Positions 18,137-28,690 are shown, numbered from the stretch's first letter. The stretch is 64,000 bases of DNA from Verrucomicrobiota bacterium (GCA_016222825.1 JACRQF010000007.1:88188-152187); one strand, 5' to 3'. The notes: generated by a model not told the origin, from the sequence alone. Numbers and translations: made by a program.

Positions 18137-18399
18137 CTCTTGCCCAGAATCTCATCCAGCGTCGCGCGATCCGATTCGAGGTCGGCTGCGGAGTAATTGA
18201 TAGGCACCCCGCGTTCCTGCAGAAAGCTCTCCGTCTGCCAATAACCCAACCCCAACACCGCCCCCATCTGTCGAAACGACAGGCGCCCCTCCCGGTAGCC
18301 CTCAATCGCCGTGTCTTCCAAGACATGGCGGGCAACGGCTTGCGGGGTATCACCCCACTGGCGCGTCAACTCATCGGGAACTTCAACGGTGATTTGCAT
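18133..18399 (-). CDS. UPF0175 family antitoxin
   Basis: An 88-residue protein with the UPF0175 features: an N-terminal strand (ITVEVPDEL), then a helix-turn-helix-like AIEGYREGRLSFRQMGAVLG and the conserved LGLGYWQTESFLQERGVPINY. It precedes and overlaps the DUF3368 toxin by 4 bases. Antitoxins of this type probably bind their own promoter. Confidence 0.9.
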   Translation of the reverse strand: MQITVEVPDELTRQWGDTPQAVARHVLEDTAIEGYREGRLSFRQMGAVLGLGYWQTESFLQERGVPINYSAADLESDRATLDEILGKR

Positions 18400-18480
18400 A
18401 GGGCATCATTCCACTTCTCTAGCCTCTGACACGCCGCACTCTAACCGCATTTCCACGCGATGTCAGGCCCAAAACCGCCG

Positions 18481-19266
18481 CTATCGGCTCTTCCGAAGGC
18501 CGCTCTCCATTGCCAGCAGCGCCGCGCCGAATGCGCCGGTGAGCTGCGGGTCGGGCGGGACGTGAACGGGGCGGCCGTAGGCTTCGCTGAACATTTTGAC
18601 GAGGCAGGGATTGTGCGCAGCAACGCCGCCGGTCATCACGAGGTCGCCGTGCGCGGAGTCCATCTCCTGAAGCCGCTTCACGACGGAGTGGAACGCGCCC
18701 TTGACGATGTCCTGCACCTTCTCGCCGGCGCGAATCTTGGAGAGAATCTCCGTCGCGGCAAAGACGGTGCAGAAACTGCCGAGCGGGACTTCCTTCTTCG
18801 ACTGCTCGGCGAGTCCGTTGAGGTCCTCGACCTTGAGCGCGAGCCGCAGCGCAATCTCCTCCAGGAACGCGCCCGTGCCCGCGGCGCACTTGCGGTTCAT
18901 CTTGAAGCCGACGCGCTTTCCGTGGCCGTCGAGGTGGATGACCTTGCTGTCCTGCGCGCCGATGTCTATCACCGTGATCTTGCGCTGGAAGTGATGCCAC
19001 GCGCCCACCGCATGGCAGGTGATCTCCGTCATCGTCTCGTGCGCCCACGGGACGTTGTCGCGGCCGTAACCGGTCGCGATGGAACGCGCGATGTCTTCGC
19101 GCCGGAGCTTCGCGGCGGCGAGCGCGTCGTTGAGGATCTGCTCGGAGACGGCGGCGTAGTCCACGCCGGAACGGCGCAAGCCACGGCCGACGACCTTGCC
19201 GGTCTCGTCAACGATCGCGAGCTTCGCCGAGGAAGCCCCGATGTCTATGCCGCAGAAATGGCGCAT
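18481..19266 (-). CDS. 2-hydroxyacyl-CoA dehydratase activator (HgdC/BcrA/BadF ATPase)
   Basis: A 261-residue ASKHA-fold ATPase. GIDIGASSAKLAIVD is the phosphate-1 loop, VIDIGAQDSKVI the phosphate-2 region and VMTGGVAAH the adenosine loop. The two cysteines that hold the [4Fe-4S] cluster between homodimer subunits are present in KCAAGTGAFLEE and GSFCTVFAATEI. Family members drive an electron into the dehydratase or reductase at the cost of ATP. The gene begins 21 bp after the dehydratase-like gene, confirming the pair. It is oxygen sensitive in known systems, so an anaerobic or microaerobic life phase is suggested. Confidence 0.9.
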   Translation of the reverse strand: MRHFCGIDIGASSAKLAIVDETGKVVGRGLRRSGVDYAAVSEQILNDALAAAKLRREDIARSIATGYGRDNVPWAHETMTEITCHAVGAWHHFQRKITVIDIGAQDSKVIHLDGHGKRVGFKMNRKCAAGTGAFLEEIALRLALKVEDLNGLAEQSKKEVPLGSFCTVFAATEILSKIRAGEKVQDIVKGAFHSVVKRLQEMDSAHGDLVMTGGVAAHNPCLVKMFSEAYGRPVHVPPDPQLTGAFGAALLAMESGLRKSR

Positions 19267-19287
19267 GACAATTGCCGCCGGCCCGCG

Positions 19288-20529
19288 CTACCTCTGCGCA
19301 AAGCCTTCCACGAACGCCTGGATGTTCGTCTTGGCCTGCTCCTCGGAGTAGAGGCGGAGGTCGTTGAGGTCGCCGTGGATGACCAAGTGCGGAATACCGA
19401 GCTTCGCGTCGAGACGCTCCGGCATCTGGTAACGGTTGTTCGAGTTGTTGGGGCAAGTTTTGGAGTCGTGGTAGATAATACCGTTCACCTTATACTTGCG
19501 GGCCATCTGCTCCATGTATGCTTCCTTGGCGTCCTCGCTGCGGCAGATGAACAAGCGGCAATACGCCCGCGCCATGCTCCGCCACGGGTCCGCCGGGTCG
19601 AGATCCTCGAAGATCCAGGAGTTGCAATACGTGGACGCGACCACCGCGGTCTTCAGGTTCATGAACTGCGTCGAGAGATCGCGCAGTTTTCCCCACACCG
19701 GCATGCCGTCCCAGTAGATGCGGAACTGCTCGCCGGGCACCGCGGGCACCTTCTCCGCCACGCGCTGCTTCAACTCCGCCAGCAACGCCTCGTAGTATTG
19801 GATCGCGCTCTGCGTGCCGCGCAACACGACCGCCGGCCCCATCTGGATGGTCCCGTCAAAGAACGTGATGGGCGCGGGCACCGCCGTCGCGGCTTCGAGC
19901 ACCCCCTTCCAGAGGTCCGTGCAACGCCGCGAGAGACCCACGATCTCCTTGAACTTGTCCATGTCCAGCTTCTGGCCGGCGACCTTCTCCAGCGTCGGCA
20001 CCAACGCCTCCGTCTGGCGGGCGACGTCCTCGATGATCGGCTCGTCGAGATCGCCGAGCGAACGCGCGGTGTGGATGCCGATGCACGGCACATTCCACTC
20101 GCGGGCATAAAACTGGAACCAGTCCTTCACGTCGCGGCATTGGTTGGTGTTGAACACCAGCACGTCCGCCTTCGGCACGCCGGACATGCCCACCTTCTTC
20201 AGCGGTGTGTCATTCTTCAGATACGCGCCGATGTCGCTGGTCAGATAGGAGCAGATGTCGGGCGAAAACCCCTTCGCGTTGGCGAGCGGGATCACATCCG
20301 TGGCCATGCGCGTCGCGCCGAGCATGGCGCCGTGGTTCTCGGGGAAATAAACATTGTAGCCGAGCGCGTGCAGCAACTCCGCCGGGCCGACGCTGGTGCA
20401 CCAGGCGGTCTTCTTGCCCTGCTTGGGGCCGTTTTCGAGTTCCATGAAGTAGTTCCCCATCACGGTCCTCATCAACTTCGTGGTCTGAAGGTCTTTCCGC
20501 TCAGGCGCGGCAGCAGTTTGTGTTGTCAT
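19288..20529 (-). CDS. 2-hydroxyacyl-CoA dehydratase family subunit (HgdB/BcrC-like)
   Basis: A 413-residue protein from ATG 20529. Landmarks of the HgdB/BcrC family are AWCTSVGPAELLHALG with YNVYFPENHGA, SPDICSYLTSDIGAYL and FNTNQCRDVKDWFQFYA, which give three cysteines able to hold a [4Fe-4S] cluster. Known enzymes are heterodimers of two such subunits; no second homologue is in this window, so it may be homodimeric, use a distant partner, or have another reaction. The E. coli YjiM/YjiL pair is also a single subunit plus activator, but the double-cubane-type CPxxKSSYGF motif is not seen here. Confidence 0.85.
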   Translation of the reverse strand: MTTQTAAAPERKDLQTTKLMRTVMGNYFMELENGPKQGKKTAWCTSVGPAELLHALGYNVYFPENHGAMLGATRMATDVIPLANAKGFSPDICSYLTSDIGAYLKNDTPLKKVGMSGVPKADVLVFNTNQCRDVKDWFQFYAREWNVPCIGIHTARSLGDLDEPIIEDVARQTEALVPTLEKVAGQKLDMDKFKEIVGLSRRCTDLWKGVLEAATAVPAPITFFDGTIQMGPAVVLRGTQSAIQYYEALLAELKQRVAEKVPAVPGEQFRIYWDGMPVWGKLRDLSTQFMNLKTAVVASTYCNSWIFEDLDPADPWRSMARAYCRLFICRSEDAKEAYMEQMARKYKVNGIIYHDSKTCPNNSNNRYQMPERLDAKLGIPHLVIHGDLNDLRLYSEEQAKTNIQAFVEGFAQR

Positions 20530-20835
20530 AATTTTGTGTCGTTTGCGCGAAACCTGTAGCAGCAAACCGCCCCCGCCGCAAAATCAAAATCGCAGCCGGG
20601 CGGTGGTCGCAGCGGCTGTTCTATGTTGTAGGCCCGGTGCCCTCACCGGGCGCTGGTGGTGGCGGGGCCGCCGGGGCAGGGGACCCGGCTACAGCGGCGG
20701 CCACTGGAAGCTGGTAGGGGAAGCGGCGATGTTCGTCACCCACGCCGTGGTGGAAGTCTGGAGAGGCGTGAAGATCGGCGGGGAGACTCCGGCGGGAGTT
20801 TACAATCGCGTGACCGGCTGCGATCCCCTCGCGAC

Positions 20836-21045
20836 GCTGACGGTGGAGGCGGTGTAGCCGCCGACGTGAGGAGGCGGACGGGTTTCTCATCTGCGAAGAC
20901 TCCGCCTCGTTACCTCGGCGGCTACGGTCGAGGCGTTGCAGGCCCCAGGTGGATCGCGGCCTCCGGACGCGATTCTTCATCCGCACGACGGCGAGCGCGC
21001 CCGGAGGTCGCGCTCCACCTTGCCGCTGACGGTGGAGGCGGTGTA
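20836..21045. repeat. Two palindromic elements between 21-bp direct repeats
   Basis: A 21-bp sequence (20836-20856) recurs exactly at 21025-21045. Between the copies lie two separate palindromes: one with arms at 20854-20878 and 20901-20925 (GTAGCCGCCGACGT family) and one with arms at 20949-20971 and 20996-21018 (GTGGATCGCGGCCTCCGG, 20 of 23 matching). The direct repeats look like a target duplication around inserted elements. The rest of the 20530-21103 gap is GC-rich with CCGGTGCCCTCACCGGGC hairpins and no gene. Confidence 0.8.
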
Positions 21046-21103
21046 AGTCGGCTTAGGATAGCTGCCCAGAACTACAGCCGTATCCGTTGATAAACTCACA
21101 TGC

Positions 21104-21421
21104 TTACTCTTTTCCAAAGTCTGTGGCGTGCTGCTGCCACAGTCTGTCGCCGCTAGGAGTGCGGCCAAACCAGAAGCCGCGGTCGCAAGTTTGGTCGATC
21201 TCGCGAACTATCGCGATGCGATCGAAAGTCGCGCCAAGTGTGAGGACTATATAGCCGGCAGAGTAGAGCCGTTCAAGACGGTCAATGATCTCCATCGGGG
21301 ACGCAGAGGGCCAATCGTCGTCAACGAGCTGAATAATCTGCTCGACGGACTCATAATCATCCGAGAGCGCATCAAGTATAAGCCAATCATGCAGATCAAT
21401 GGTCTGCGCCTTGGTTTCCAC
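21104..21421 (-). CDS. Small hypothetical protein
   Basis: A 105-residue protein with a GTG start at 21421 preceded by AGGAACACT (AGGA, 5-base spacing). It is acidic and mostly helical by eye; DLHDWLILDALSDDYESVEQ, then DRLERLYSAGYIVLT, reads like a winged-helix or small effector fold. No known family recognised. It lies between the FadJ-like gene and the dehydratase pair on the same strand. Composition is lower in GC than its neighbours, which fits an accessory gene. Confidence 0.6.
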   Translation of the reverse strand: METKAQTIDLHDWLILDALSDDYESVEQIIQLVDDDWPSASPMEIIDRLERLYSAGYIVLTLGATFDRIAIVREIDQTCDRGFWFGRTPSGDRLWQQHATDFGKE

Positions 21422-21445
21422 AGTGTTCCTTCTAGCTGCTTATCA

Positions 21446-23518
21446 TTACGTATTGAGCGGCAGATTCGTCGCCGCGAACCGCTCGCCGAAGCGCTTGGCC
21501 AGTTGTTGGAGTTGCGTCCTGACTTCGTCGAGGCCCAGGTCGCGCGCATACTTCAGCACACCGCCGCGCCAGTCGGGGAAACCTGTGCCGAGCACCATCG
21601 CGGCATCCACGTCGCTCTCGCGCTGGACTATCCCCTCCTCCATCACCCGCAGCGCCTCGGCCACCATCCGCAGGACGAGCCGCTGGGTGATTTCCTCCGG
21701 GGTGATGACCCGCGGGGCGCGGCTGGAGCGGGCGCGCGATTCGGCGAGGATCTGCCGCACGGCCGGGTTGGGGTGCGGCACGGGGCTGCCCTTTTCGTAG
21801 CGGTAGATGCCCATGCCGCTTTTCTGGCCGAGCATTCCGCGCGCGACCAGCTCGGTGACGATGGGCGGGGTCGGGCCGTGGTGCGGGAAGGCCGGCACCA
21901 GCACGGCGTCGGCATGGACGAAGATGTCGTTGCCCGCCATGTCCATCAAGGTCAGCGGCCCCATCGGGAAACCGAACTCGACCATCGCGCGGTCAATCGC
22001 CTCCGGGTCGGCGCCCTCCTTGAGCATGCGGAAGGCTTCCTTGACATAGGGGAGGAAGATGCGGTTGACGAGGAAGCCCTCGCGGTTCTGCACGAGGACC
22101 GGCGTCTTGCGGATGGCCTTGGCGAAGCGGAGCGCGCTGGCCACGGTCTCCGGCGCGGCGGCCTTGTGGCGGATGACTTCCACCAGCGGCATGGCATGGG
22201 CGGGGTTGAAGAAGTGCAGGCCGACCAGCCGCTGGGGCCGGCTGATGGCTTCGGCCAGCCGGTCGAAGGAAAGGGTGGAGGTGTTGGAGGCGATGACGGT
22301 TTTGTCGCCGACGGCGCGTTCGATGTTCACCAGCACGGTCTGCTTGACGGCGATGTCCTCGAACACCGCCTCGATCACGAAGTCCGCGCCGCCGACGGCC
22401 TTCCAGTCGCTGGTGGCGGTGAGTTGCCGCAAGATGGCCGCGAGTTTTTCGGGAGAGAGTCTGCCCTGCTTGACGCGCTTCTCCAGGGACTCGCGGATGC
22501 GCTGCATGCCCCGGTCAAGGGCGGCGGTGTTTTCGTCGAGGGCCACGACGGGCAGCCCCGCCTGCAAGACCGCCTGCGCGATGCCCGCACCCATCGAACC
22601 CATGCCGATGACGGCGACGCGCGTGACGGCGTGGGTGGGGACGTTGGCGAGGTCGGGAACCTTGGCCGTATCGCGCACCGCGAAGAAGACGTGGATCTTG
22701 TTGCGGGTCGCCAGCGTTTCCATGCAACGCGCGAAGCCTAGTTGCTCCGCCCGCAAGCCGGCGTCGAAGGAGGCCACGACGCCCGTGCGGACGCATTCGA
22801 GGATGACGGAGGGCGCGATCAACTCGGGACGGGCGCGCGCGGCGAGTTTCTCCGCCTCGGTGAACAACACGTTGGGAAAAGAACGCTCGCGGGTCTTTCG
22901 CGGCGTGCCGCCGGAAGCCTGCGCAGGTTTCGTTAGATCAGCCGCGTCGCAGACGGCATCCACCAAGCCGAGCTTCAGCGCCTCCGCGGCGTTGATCGGC
23001 TGGCCCGTCAGCAACATCTTCAGCGCCGCCTCGACGCCGATGAGCCGCGGCAGACGCTGCGTGCCGCCCGCGCCGGGGTTGATGCCGAGATTGACCTCCG
23101 GCATGCTGAAAACCGTCCCGCGCGCGCAGACGCGGTAGTGACAAGCCATTGCCAGTTCCAGCGCGCCGCCCATCATCTTCCCCGCGACCGCCGCCGTGAC
23201 AGGCTTGGCGGAGTCCTCAATCTCCTGAAACGCCTCCTGAAAGACGCGAGAGATGCGCACGGCGTCTTCGGCGGTCTTGATGTCCCGGAACATCGCCACG
23301 TCGGCCCCGGCGCTGAAGTGCTCCGGCCCGCCGGTGATGACAATGCCGCGCACGCGGCCGTCCGCATTCGCTTCGCGCACCGCCGCGCGCAGCTCGCCCA
23401 GCAGCTCGATGCTGAGGGTGTTGACGGGCGGGGCGTTGAGACGGAGGACGCACACGCCATCGGTCACGCTGGAATCAATGCGGCTCATGGCTTCAGCAAA
23501 CTTCAGCGCGGTTGGCAT
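21446..23518 (-). CDS. 3-hydroxyacyl-CoA dehydrogenase / enoyl-CoA hydratase fusion (FadJ/FadB-like)
   Basis: A 690-residue multifunctional beta-oxidation protein. The N-terminal crotonase domain (about residues 10-190) keeps both catalytic glutamates in GGALELAMACHYRV and SMPEVNLGINPGAGGTQRL. The NAD-binding domain starts with VIGMGSMGAGIAQ near residue 302, and the catalytic His is in LHFFNPAHAMPLVEVI near 433; the C-terminal domain has GFLVNRIF. It hydrates enoyl-CoA and oxidises the 3-hydroxyacyl-CoA. No thiolase (FadA) is adjacent, so it may act with a thiolase elsewhere. ATG 23488 is an alternative start. Confidence 0.9.
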   Translation of the reverse strand: MPTALKFAEAMSRIDSSVTDGVCVLRLNAPPVNTLSIELLGELRAAVREANADGRVRGIVITGGPEHFSAGADVAMFRDIKTAEDAVRISRVFQEAFQEIEDSAKPVTAAVAGKMMGGALELAMACHYRVCARGTVFSMPEVNLGINPGAGGTQRLPRLIGVEAALKMLLTGQPINAAEALKLGLVDAVCDAADLTKPAQASGGTPRKTRERSFPNVLFTEAEKLAARARPELIAPSVILECVRTGVVASFDAGLRAEQLGFARCMETLATRNKIHVFFAVRDTAKVPDLANVPTHAVTRVAVIGMGSMGAGIAQAVLQAGLPVVALDENTAALDRGMQRIRESLEKRVKQGRLSPEKLAAILRQLTATSDWKAVGGADFVIEAVFEDIAVKQTVLVNIERAVGDKTVIASNTSTLSFDRLAEAISRPQRLVGLHFFNPAHAMPLVEVIRHKAAAPETVASALRFAKAIRKTPVLVQNREGFLVNRIFLPYVKEAFRMLKEGADPEAIDRAMVEFGFPMGPLTLMDMAGNDIFVHADAVLVPAFPHHGPTPPIVTELVARGMLGQKSGMGIYRYEKGSPVPHPNPAVRQILAESRARSSRAPRVITPEEITQRLVLRMVAEALRVMEEGIVQRESDVDAAMVLGTGFPDWRGGVLKYARDLGLDEVRTQLQQLAKRFGERFAATNLPLNT

Positions 23519-23684
23519 CTATCGTCATGGTCGGAAACGCTAATGGACGCCTCCAAACAGGTCAACACCCGCTTGCATTGGCCGCCGGACATAGTAGATA
23601 AGAGGACGAACCGAGCACAACCAACAGGAACCTTGACTGATGACCGCAAGACTCGTGGCAAGAGCTTCATCCTTGACCCAAACC

Positions 23685-24395
23685 ATGAAATACATCCTCT
23701 TGATCTGCCTGGCCCTCAGCGCGCCGGGAGCCATGTGCCAAACGCACCCTCCCGCTTCCGCAGGCAGCTATTCCGGCAAGGTGGTCGAAACCGTCAATGC
23801 CGCCAACTACACCTATGTGCTGCTGGACACCGGCGCCGCGAAGTTGTGGGCGGCCGCGCCGCAGTTTGCGGTAAAGGCCGGCGATGCCGTTGCCATCGAG
23901 AACGCGACACCGATGCCGAAGTTCCATAGCAAGACGTTGAACCGGGATTTCGACGTTGTCTATTTCACCAGCAACGTGAAGGTGAACGGCAAGGCGCCCG
24001 CCGCTGGAGCCGCGTCCGTTGAACTCCCGAAAGGCCATCCGCCCATTGGAGGCGGCGGGACCAAACCGCCGGTGGATTTCGCCGGCATCAAGAAAGCCGA
24101 GGGCGGCAAGAGCATCGCGGAGATTTACGCGGCCAGGGCGGAACTCGGCGGCAAGCCGGTAAAAGTCCGGGGCAAAGTGGTCAAATACAATCCCGCAATC
24201 ATGGGCAAGAACTGGCTGCACATTCAGGACGGGACAGGAACCGCCGGCAGCAACGACCTGACCGTGACCACCTCCTCCCAAGCCAAAGTCGGCGACACGG
24301 TCCTGGTGACCGGCACTGTCTCAACCGACCGGGACTTCGGCAGCGGCTACAAATACGGCCTGATCATCGAGGACGCAAAAGTGACGGTCGAGTAA
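23685..24395 (+). CDS. Exported protein with NrfJ-like and OB-fold domains
   Basis: A 236-residue secreted protein from ATG 23685, with a Sec signal (MKYILLICLALSAPGAM). After a conserved beta region SGKVVETVNAANYTYVLLDT (about residues 30-110, NrfJ-like) comes a linker and a C-terminal OB-fold-like domain (VKVRGKVVKYNPAIMGKNWL, DGTGTAGSNDLTV). Related periplasmic proteins are found next to cytochrome nitrite reductases and other redox systems; none is here. Nucleic-acid or ligand binding by the OB fold is possible. Confidence 0.75.
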   Translation: MKYILLICLALSAPGAMCQTHPPASAGSYSGKVVETVNAANYTYVLLDTGAAKLWAAAPQFAVKAGDAVAIENATPMPKFHSKTLNRDFDVVYFTSNVKVNGKAPAAGAASVELPKGHPPIGGGGTKPPVDFAGIKKAEGGKSIAEIYAARAELGGKPVKVRGKVVKYNPAIMGKNWLHIQDGTGTAGSNDLTVTTSSQAKVGDTVLVTGTVSTDRDFGSGYKYGLIIEDAKVTVE

Positions 24396-24422
24396 GTCCG
24401 GACGACGGGCAGCGAAACAGCA

Positions 24423-24499
24423 CGGCGCACGCAACGCTCACCACGAGGCGGGCATTGCGTGCGCCGATGATTCTGTTCTCCGGCGCACGCCCGGAGAAC
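24423..24499. terminator. Two hairpins between convergent genes
   Basis: A perfect 12-bp stem (CGGCGCACGCAA at 24423-24434 with its complement at 24455-24466) is followed by a second stem (GTTCTCCGG at 24475-24483, CCGGAGAAC at 24491-24499). The pair sits between the ends of two convergent genes and probably terminates both. Confidence 0.6.
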
Positions 24500-24521
24500 A
24501 ACTTTCGCGGACGCGATGGTG

Positions 24522-24932
24522 TTACTTGCTGCCGCGGCCCTTGCCTTGGTAGGCCGGCATCAGCTCGTCGAACTTCTTCTTCTGCTCGTCAGTGAGGACG
24601 GCGCGGATTTCATCCCGCGTTTGCTTCATCTGCCCCATCATGCCCTTCAACGCTTCACGCCGCTTCTCCGGTTCGGTGGCTTCGCGGGCGGCTTTCAGTT
24701 CCTCGGCGTGCGACTTCATGTATTCGCCGAGCTTGGCCTTGGCCGCGTCAACCTTGGTTTTCTGCTCGGCGGTGAGGTCGAGTTTGCCCAACACCTCATC
24801 CAATTTGCCAGCCATCGCTCCCTTGCCACGTCCCTGCTTGCCTTCCGGGGCGTCCGCGGCTGTGGCAATCATGGGCGCCGCCACGCAGAGCGCGGCGATG
24901 AGTGTCAGTGTCTTCAGAATGGTCCGTTTCAT
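24522..24932 (-). CDS. Spy/CpxP-like periplasmic protein
   Basis: A 136-residue protein with a Sec signal (TLTLIAALCVAAPMIATAA). The mature part is almost all charged helix, with LDLTAEQKTKVDAAKAKLGE and a second LTDEQKKKFDEL; these are the LTxxQ-type repeats of the Spy/CpxP chaperone family, used in envelope stress. An RBS-like AAGAAAGAG lies upstream. Its role as a chaperone is inferred from family only. Confidence 0.75.
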   Translation of the reverse strand: MKRTILKTLTLIAALCVAAPMIATAADAPEGKQGRGKGAMAGKLDEVLGKLDLTAEQKTKVDAAKAKLGEYMKSHAEELKAAREATEPEKRREALKGMMGQMKQTRDEIRAVLTDEQKKKFDELMPAYQGKGRGSK

Positions 24933-25060
24933 TTTTGCTCTTTCTTATAGTTGGTTGTCTGCCGGCCCCGGCCGTCGAGCCGGGCTGGTAATGCAAACAC
25001 CCCGGCTCTGGCAAAGTTGCGTCTCGCGCGGTTCCGCCTGACTCCGCGGCTAAACAAGCT

Positions 25061-27208
25061 TCACCGCTCCCGCGCCGGCGTGGCGTCCCAGACGAGCACC
25101 TCGAACGGTTGCAGCTTAAACTGTTGCGGCTCGCCGGCCTTGACGATGATCGCAGGCTTGGCAGCGTCGTCCTTCCACGGACTCTTGAGCGTGTATTGGC
25201 GCGGCGCGTCGGCGGGCAACTCAAACACCCTCGCCGCGTCCACCTCGACCACGGCGGGCTGGTCGCTCGGATTGCGCAACGCCAGCACCGCCTTCTTCTT
25301 CGACCACGACGCCCAGCCATAGACCCCGCCCTTCGCCGGGTCGCCGCCGACCCAATGGGTGTCCGCGAGCACCTCGGCGTTGGCGCGGCTCCACTTCGCC
25401 GCCTCGGCCAGCACGTCCCACAGCGCCGGCGTCATCAGGCTCGGATCAATGTGCAGTTCCTGCAGGCAGGTGCCCGTCGCGAAATAAGACCGAATCTCCG
25501 CGACGAGGTCCGTCGGCGCGCAACTGACGCCGCGGCTCTTCGGGTCATACGGATTCTTGAACGCGCACTTGTGGATCATGATGCCGTGCAACATCAGCGA
25601 ACTGATCGGGCAGAGCGGTCCGCGCCGGACGGTGGCGTGATAGGTCGCGTTGTCGCGATACGTCAGCCATTGCTGGCGGTCGCTGCCTTTGCCCAGGAAG
25701 CCGGCATCGCTCTCCTGCCGCCAAATCGCATCGGCCCACAGCATCCAGAACGGCGACGGCCACGTGCCCGTCGTCGGATTCAGAAACACACCGGGCTTGA
25801 GCGCGCGCAGTTCGTCATGCACCCGCAGCAGCGCCTCCACGTCGCTCGCGAACGCCCCCGCGCCATCCTTGCTGTTGCCCGCGCCGAAGCCGTCGAACTT
25901 GAAGTAGTTCACGCCGTAATCGCGCACCATCCCGACGCACGCCTCGCGGAACCGCTCGTAGTAGCGCGGCCCGGCCAGCGTCAGGCCGAGTTTGCTCGTC
26001 TCGAAACCCTGCTCCTGTCCCGCCTCAACGCGCTTGGCCCGGCCGGAGTAACCGCCCCACGGGCTGAACCAGATGCCGACCGCCGAGTCATACTTGCCGG
26101 CCGCCGAGCGTTCCGGCGCCAGCCCGCGCGCAAAGCCGCGGTGAAACTGCCAGACCCGGTTCACGTCATCCCAACCGTGGTCATGCACGAACGAATCCAG
26201 CACCACGCCGCGCTGCTTCACCAGCTCGCGGCCAAACACATCCATCAACTCCAGCCAGAGTTTCTCCTGCCCATCGAGGAACCGCTCGAACTCCTCCGGC
26301 TTGCCGAACCGCCGCGCGCGCCAAAACTCGCAACCGACCTGGTAGCCGCAGTTGTAGTGCAGGAATGTGTGATAGGGCTGCGGCCGTTCGCGCTCAAGGT
26401 AGTGCAGGAACCCGCGCCGGAGTTGCCCCTCCGGCACCACGCCCACCACGCTCGAACGCTCCACCGCCCCGCCCGCATCCACCGGCACGTTGCTCGCAAA
26501 ACCGCAGCGCACCAACGTTCGCGAGTCCGACGGCGTCACCACACTCTTCGACAGCGGACTCTCGCAGCCGAAAAAGACATTGCCCGCCACGACCGGCGAA
26601 CCGTCCACGCTGCCCGCCACCGCCGCGTTCGGCGCGAACACATCCACCAGCGCCAGCTCCTGCAACTCCACCGCCTCGCGCTTCGCCATGATCACCAGAT
26701 GTTGGCGCACGTAGTTCGAGCCGTCGCGAAGCACCGCGCGCCATATCACCTTGAGGTTCCCGTCCGCCGCCACCAGCTCCACGGCAATCTGCCGTCCGCC
26801 GCGCCGGTCTGCCAGCCGCCGCGAGCCGGACACCGGCTTCAACACCGTCATCCTCGGCCCGTTCACGATCTGGAGTTCCGAGGCTCGCACGAGCCGCCCC
26901 TCCGGAGACGGCGTCCGCGCGACGGTGAACCGGAAGCACTCGCCGTCGCCGAGGCTGAGCGTCGTCCGGGTGAGCTTGTCCTCCACGCACACCGGCTTCA
27001 GCCGCCTGCCGCCCGTCATCCATTCGCAGCGGATGACCGCGTTCTCCAGCACGAACCGGTTGTTGTCCACCATCCCCTTCGCCTGCTGCGGATCAGGTCC
27101 GGGAAAGTCCAGCGCATGGCCCGCGCGGGCGGCAAACAGACACACCACACCGAGCGCGAGCACGGAACTCAAACGCAAGCAGCCTAATCGTTCTTCCATC
27201 GGTCTCAT
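25061..27208 (-). CDS. Secreted GH36-like (clan GH-D) glycoside hydrolase
   Basis: The start at ATG 27208 is well supported by GGAGG seven bases upstream. The 715-residue protein has a signal peptide (about residues 14-32), an N-terminal beta-sandwich of about 250 residues and a TIM-barrel region with NYFKFDGFG near residue 440, which resembles the KxD catalytic nucleophile motif of alpha-galactosidases and relatives. The C-terminal ~90 residues form an all-beta domain. Substrate, for example alpha-galactoside or alpha-N-acetylgalactosaminide, is not determined. It is divergent from xylA, leaving 168 bp for two promoters. Confidence 0.75.
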   Translation of the reverse strand: MRPMEERLGCLRLSSVLALGVVCLFAARAGHALDFPGPDPQQAKGMVDNNRFVLENAVIRCEWMTGGRRLKPVCVEDKLTRTTLSLGDGECFRFTVARTPSPEGRLVRASELQIVNGPRMTVLKPVSGSRRLADRRGGRQIAVELVAADGNLKVIWRAVLRDGSNYVRQHLVIMAKREAVELQELALVDVFAPNAAVAGSVDGSPVVAGNVFFGCESPLSKSVVTPSDSRTLVRCGFASNVPVDAGGAVERSSVVGVVPEGQLRRGFLHYLERERPQPYHTFLHYNCGYQVGCEFWRARRFGKPEEFERFLDGQEKLWLELMDVFGRELVKQRGVVLDSFVHDHGWDDVNRVWQFHRGFARGLAPERSAAGKYDSAVGIWFSPWGGYSGRAKRVEAGQEQGFETSKLGLTLAGPRYYERFREACVGMVRDYGVNYFKFDGFGAGNSKDGAGAFASDVEALLRVHDELRALKPGVFLNPTTGTWPSPFWMLWADAIWRQESDAGFLGKGSDRQQWLTYRDNATYHATVRRGPLCPISSLMLHGIMIHKCAFKNPYDPKSRGVSCAPTDLVAEIRSYFATGTCLQELHIDPSLMTPALWDVLAEAAKWSRANAEVLADTHWVGGDPAKGGVYGWASWSKKKAVLALRNPSDQPAVVEVDAARVFELPADAPRQYTLKSPWKDDAAKPAIIVKAGEPQQFKLQPFEVLVWDATPARER

Positions 27209-27376
27209 GACATCCTCCTTCGAGTTGTTTGGCTGCCGGCAGTCTAGCAAGTCCCGTCCCACTTGAACAGCCTCTGTGCGAAGCCGGCGATTTCTTGGCT
27301 TGCCTGACGTTGGCTGATTCGTTTACCTATCCGCGCGCAAGGAACCGAACCTTAACTGCCGAACCAAGACAAAACC

Positions 27377-28689
<1,313 letters not shown>

Positions 28690-28690
<1 letters not shown>

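Noticed and set aside
19288..20529. Double-cubane cluster protein (DCCP)
   Set aside because: The CPxxKSSYGF and CDGKKK-type motifs of that group are missing; the cysteines fit the BcrC/HgdB pattern.
18460..20559. A 699-codon plus-strand frame opposite the dehydratase pair
   Set aside because: The minus strand carries recognisable [4Fe-4S] and ATPase motifs; this frame does not.
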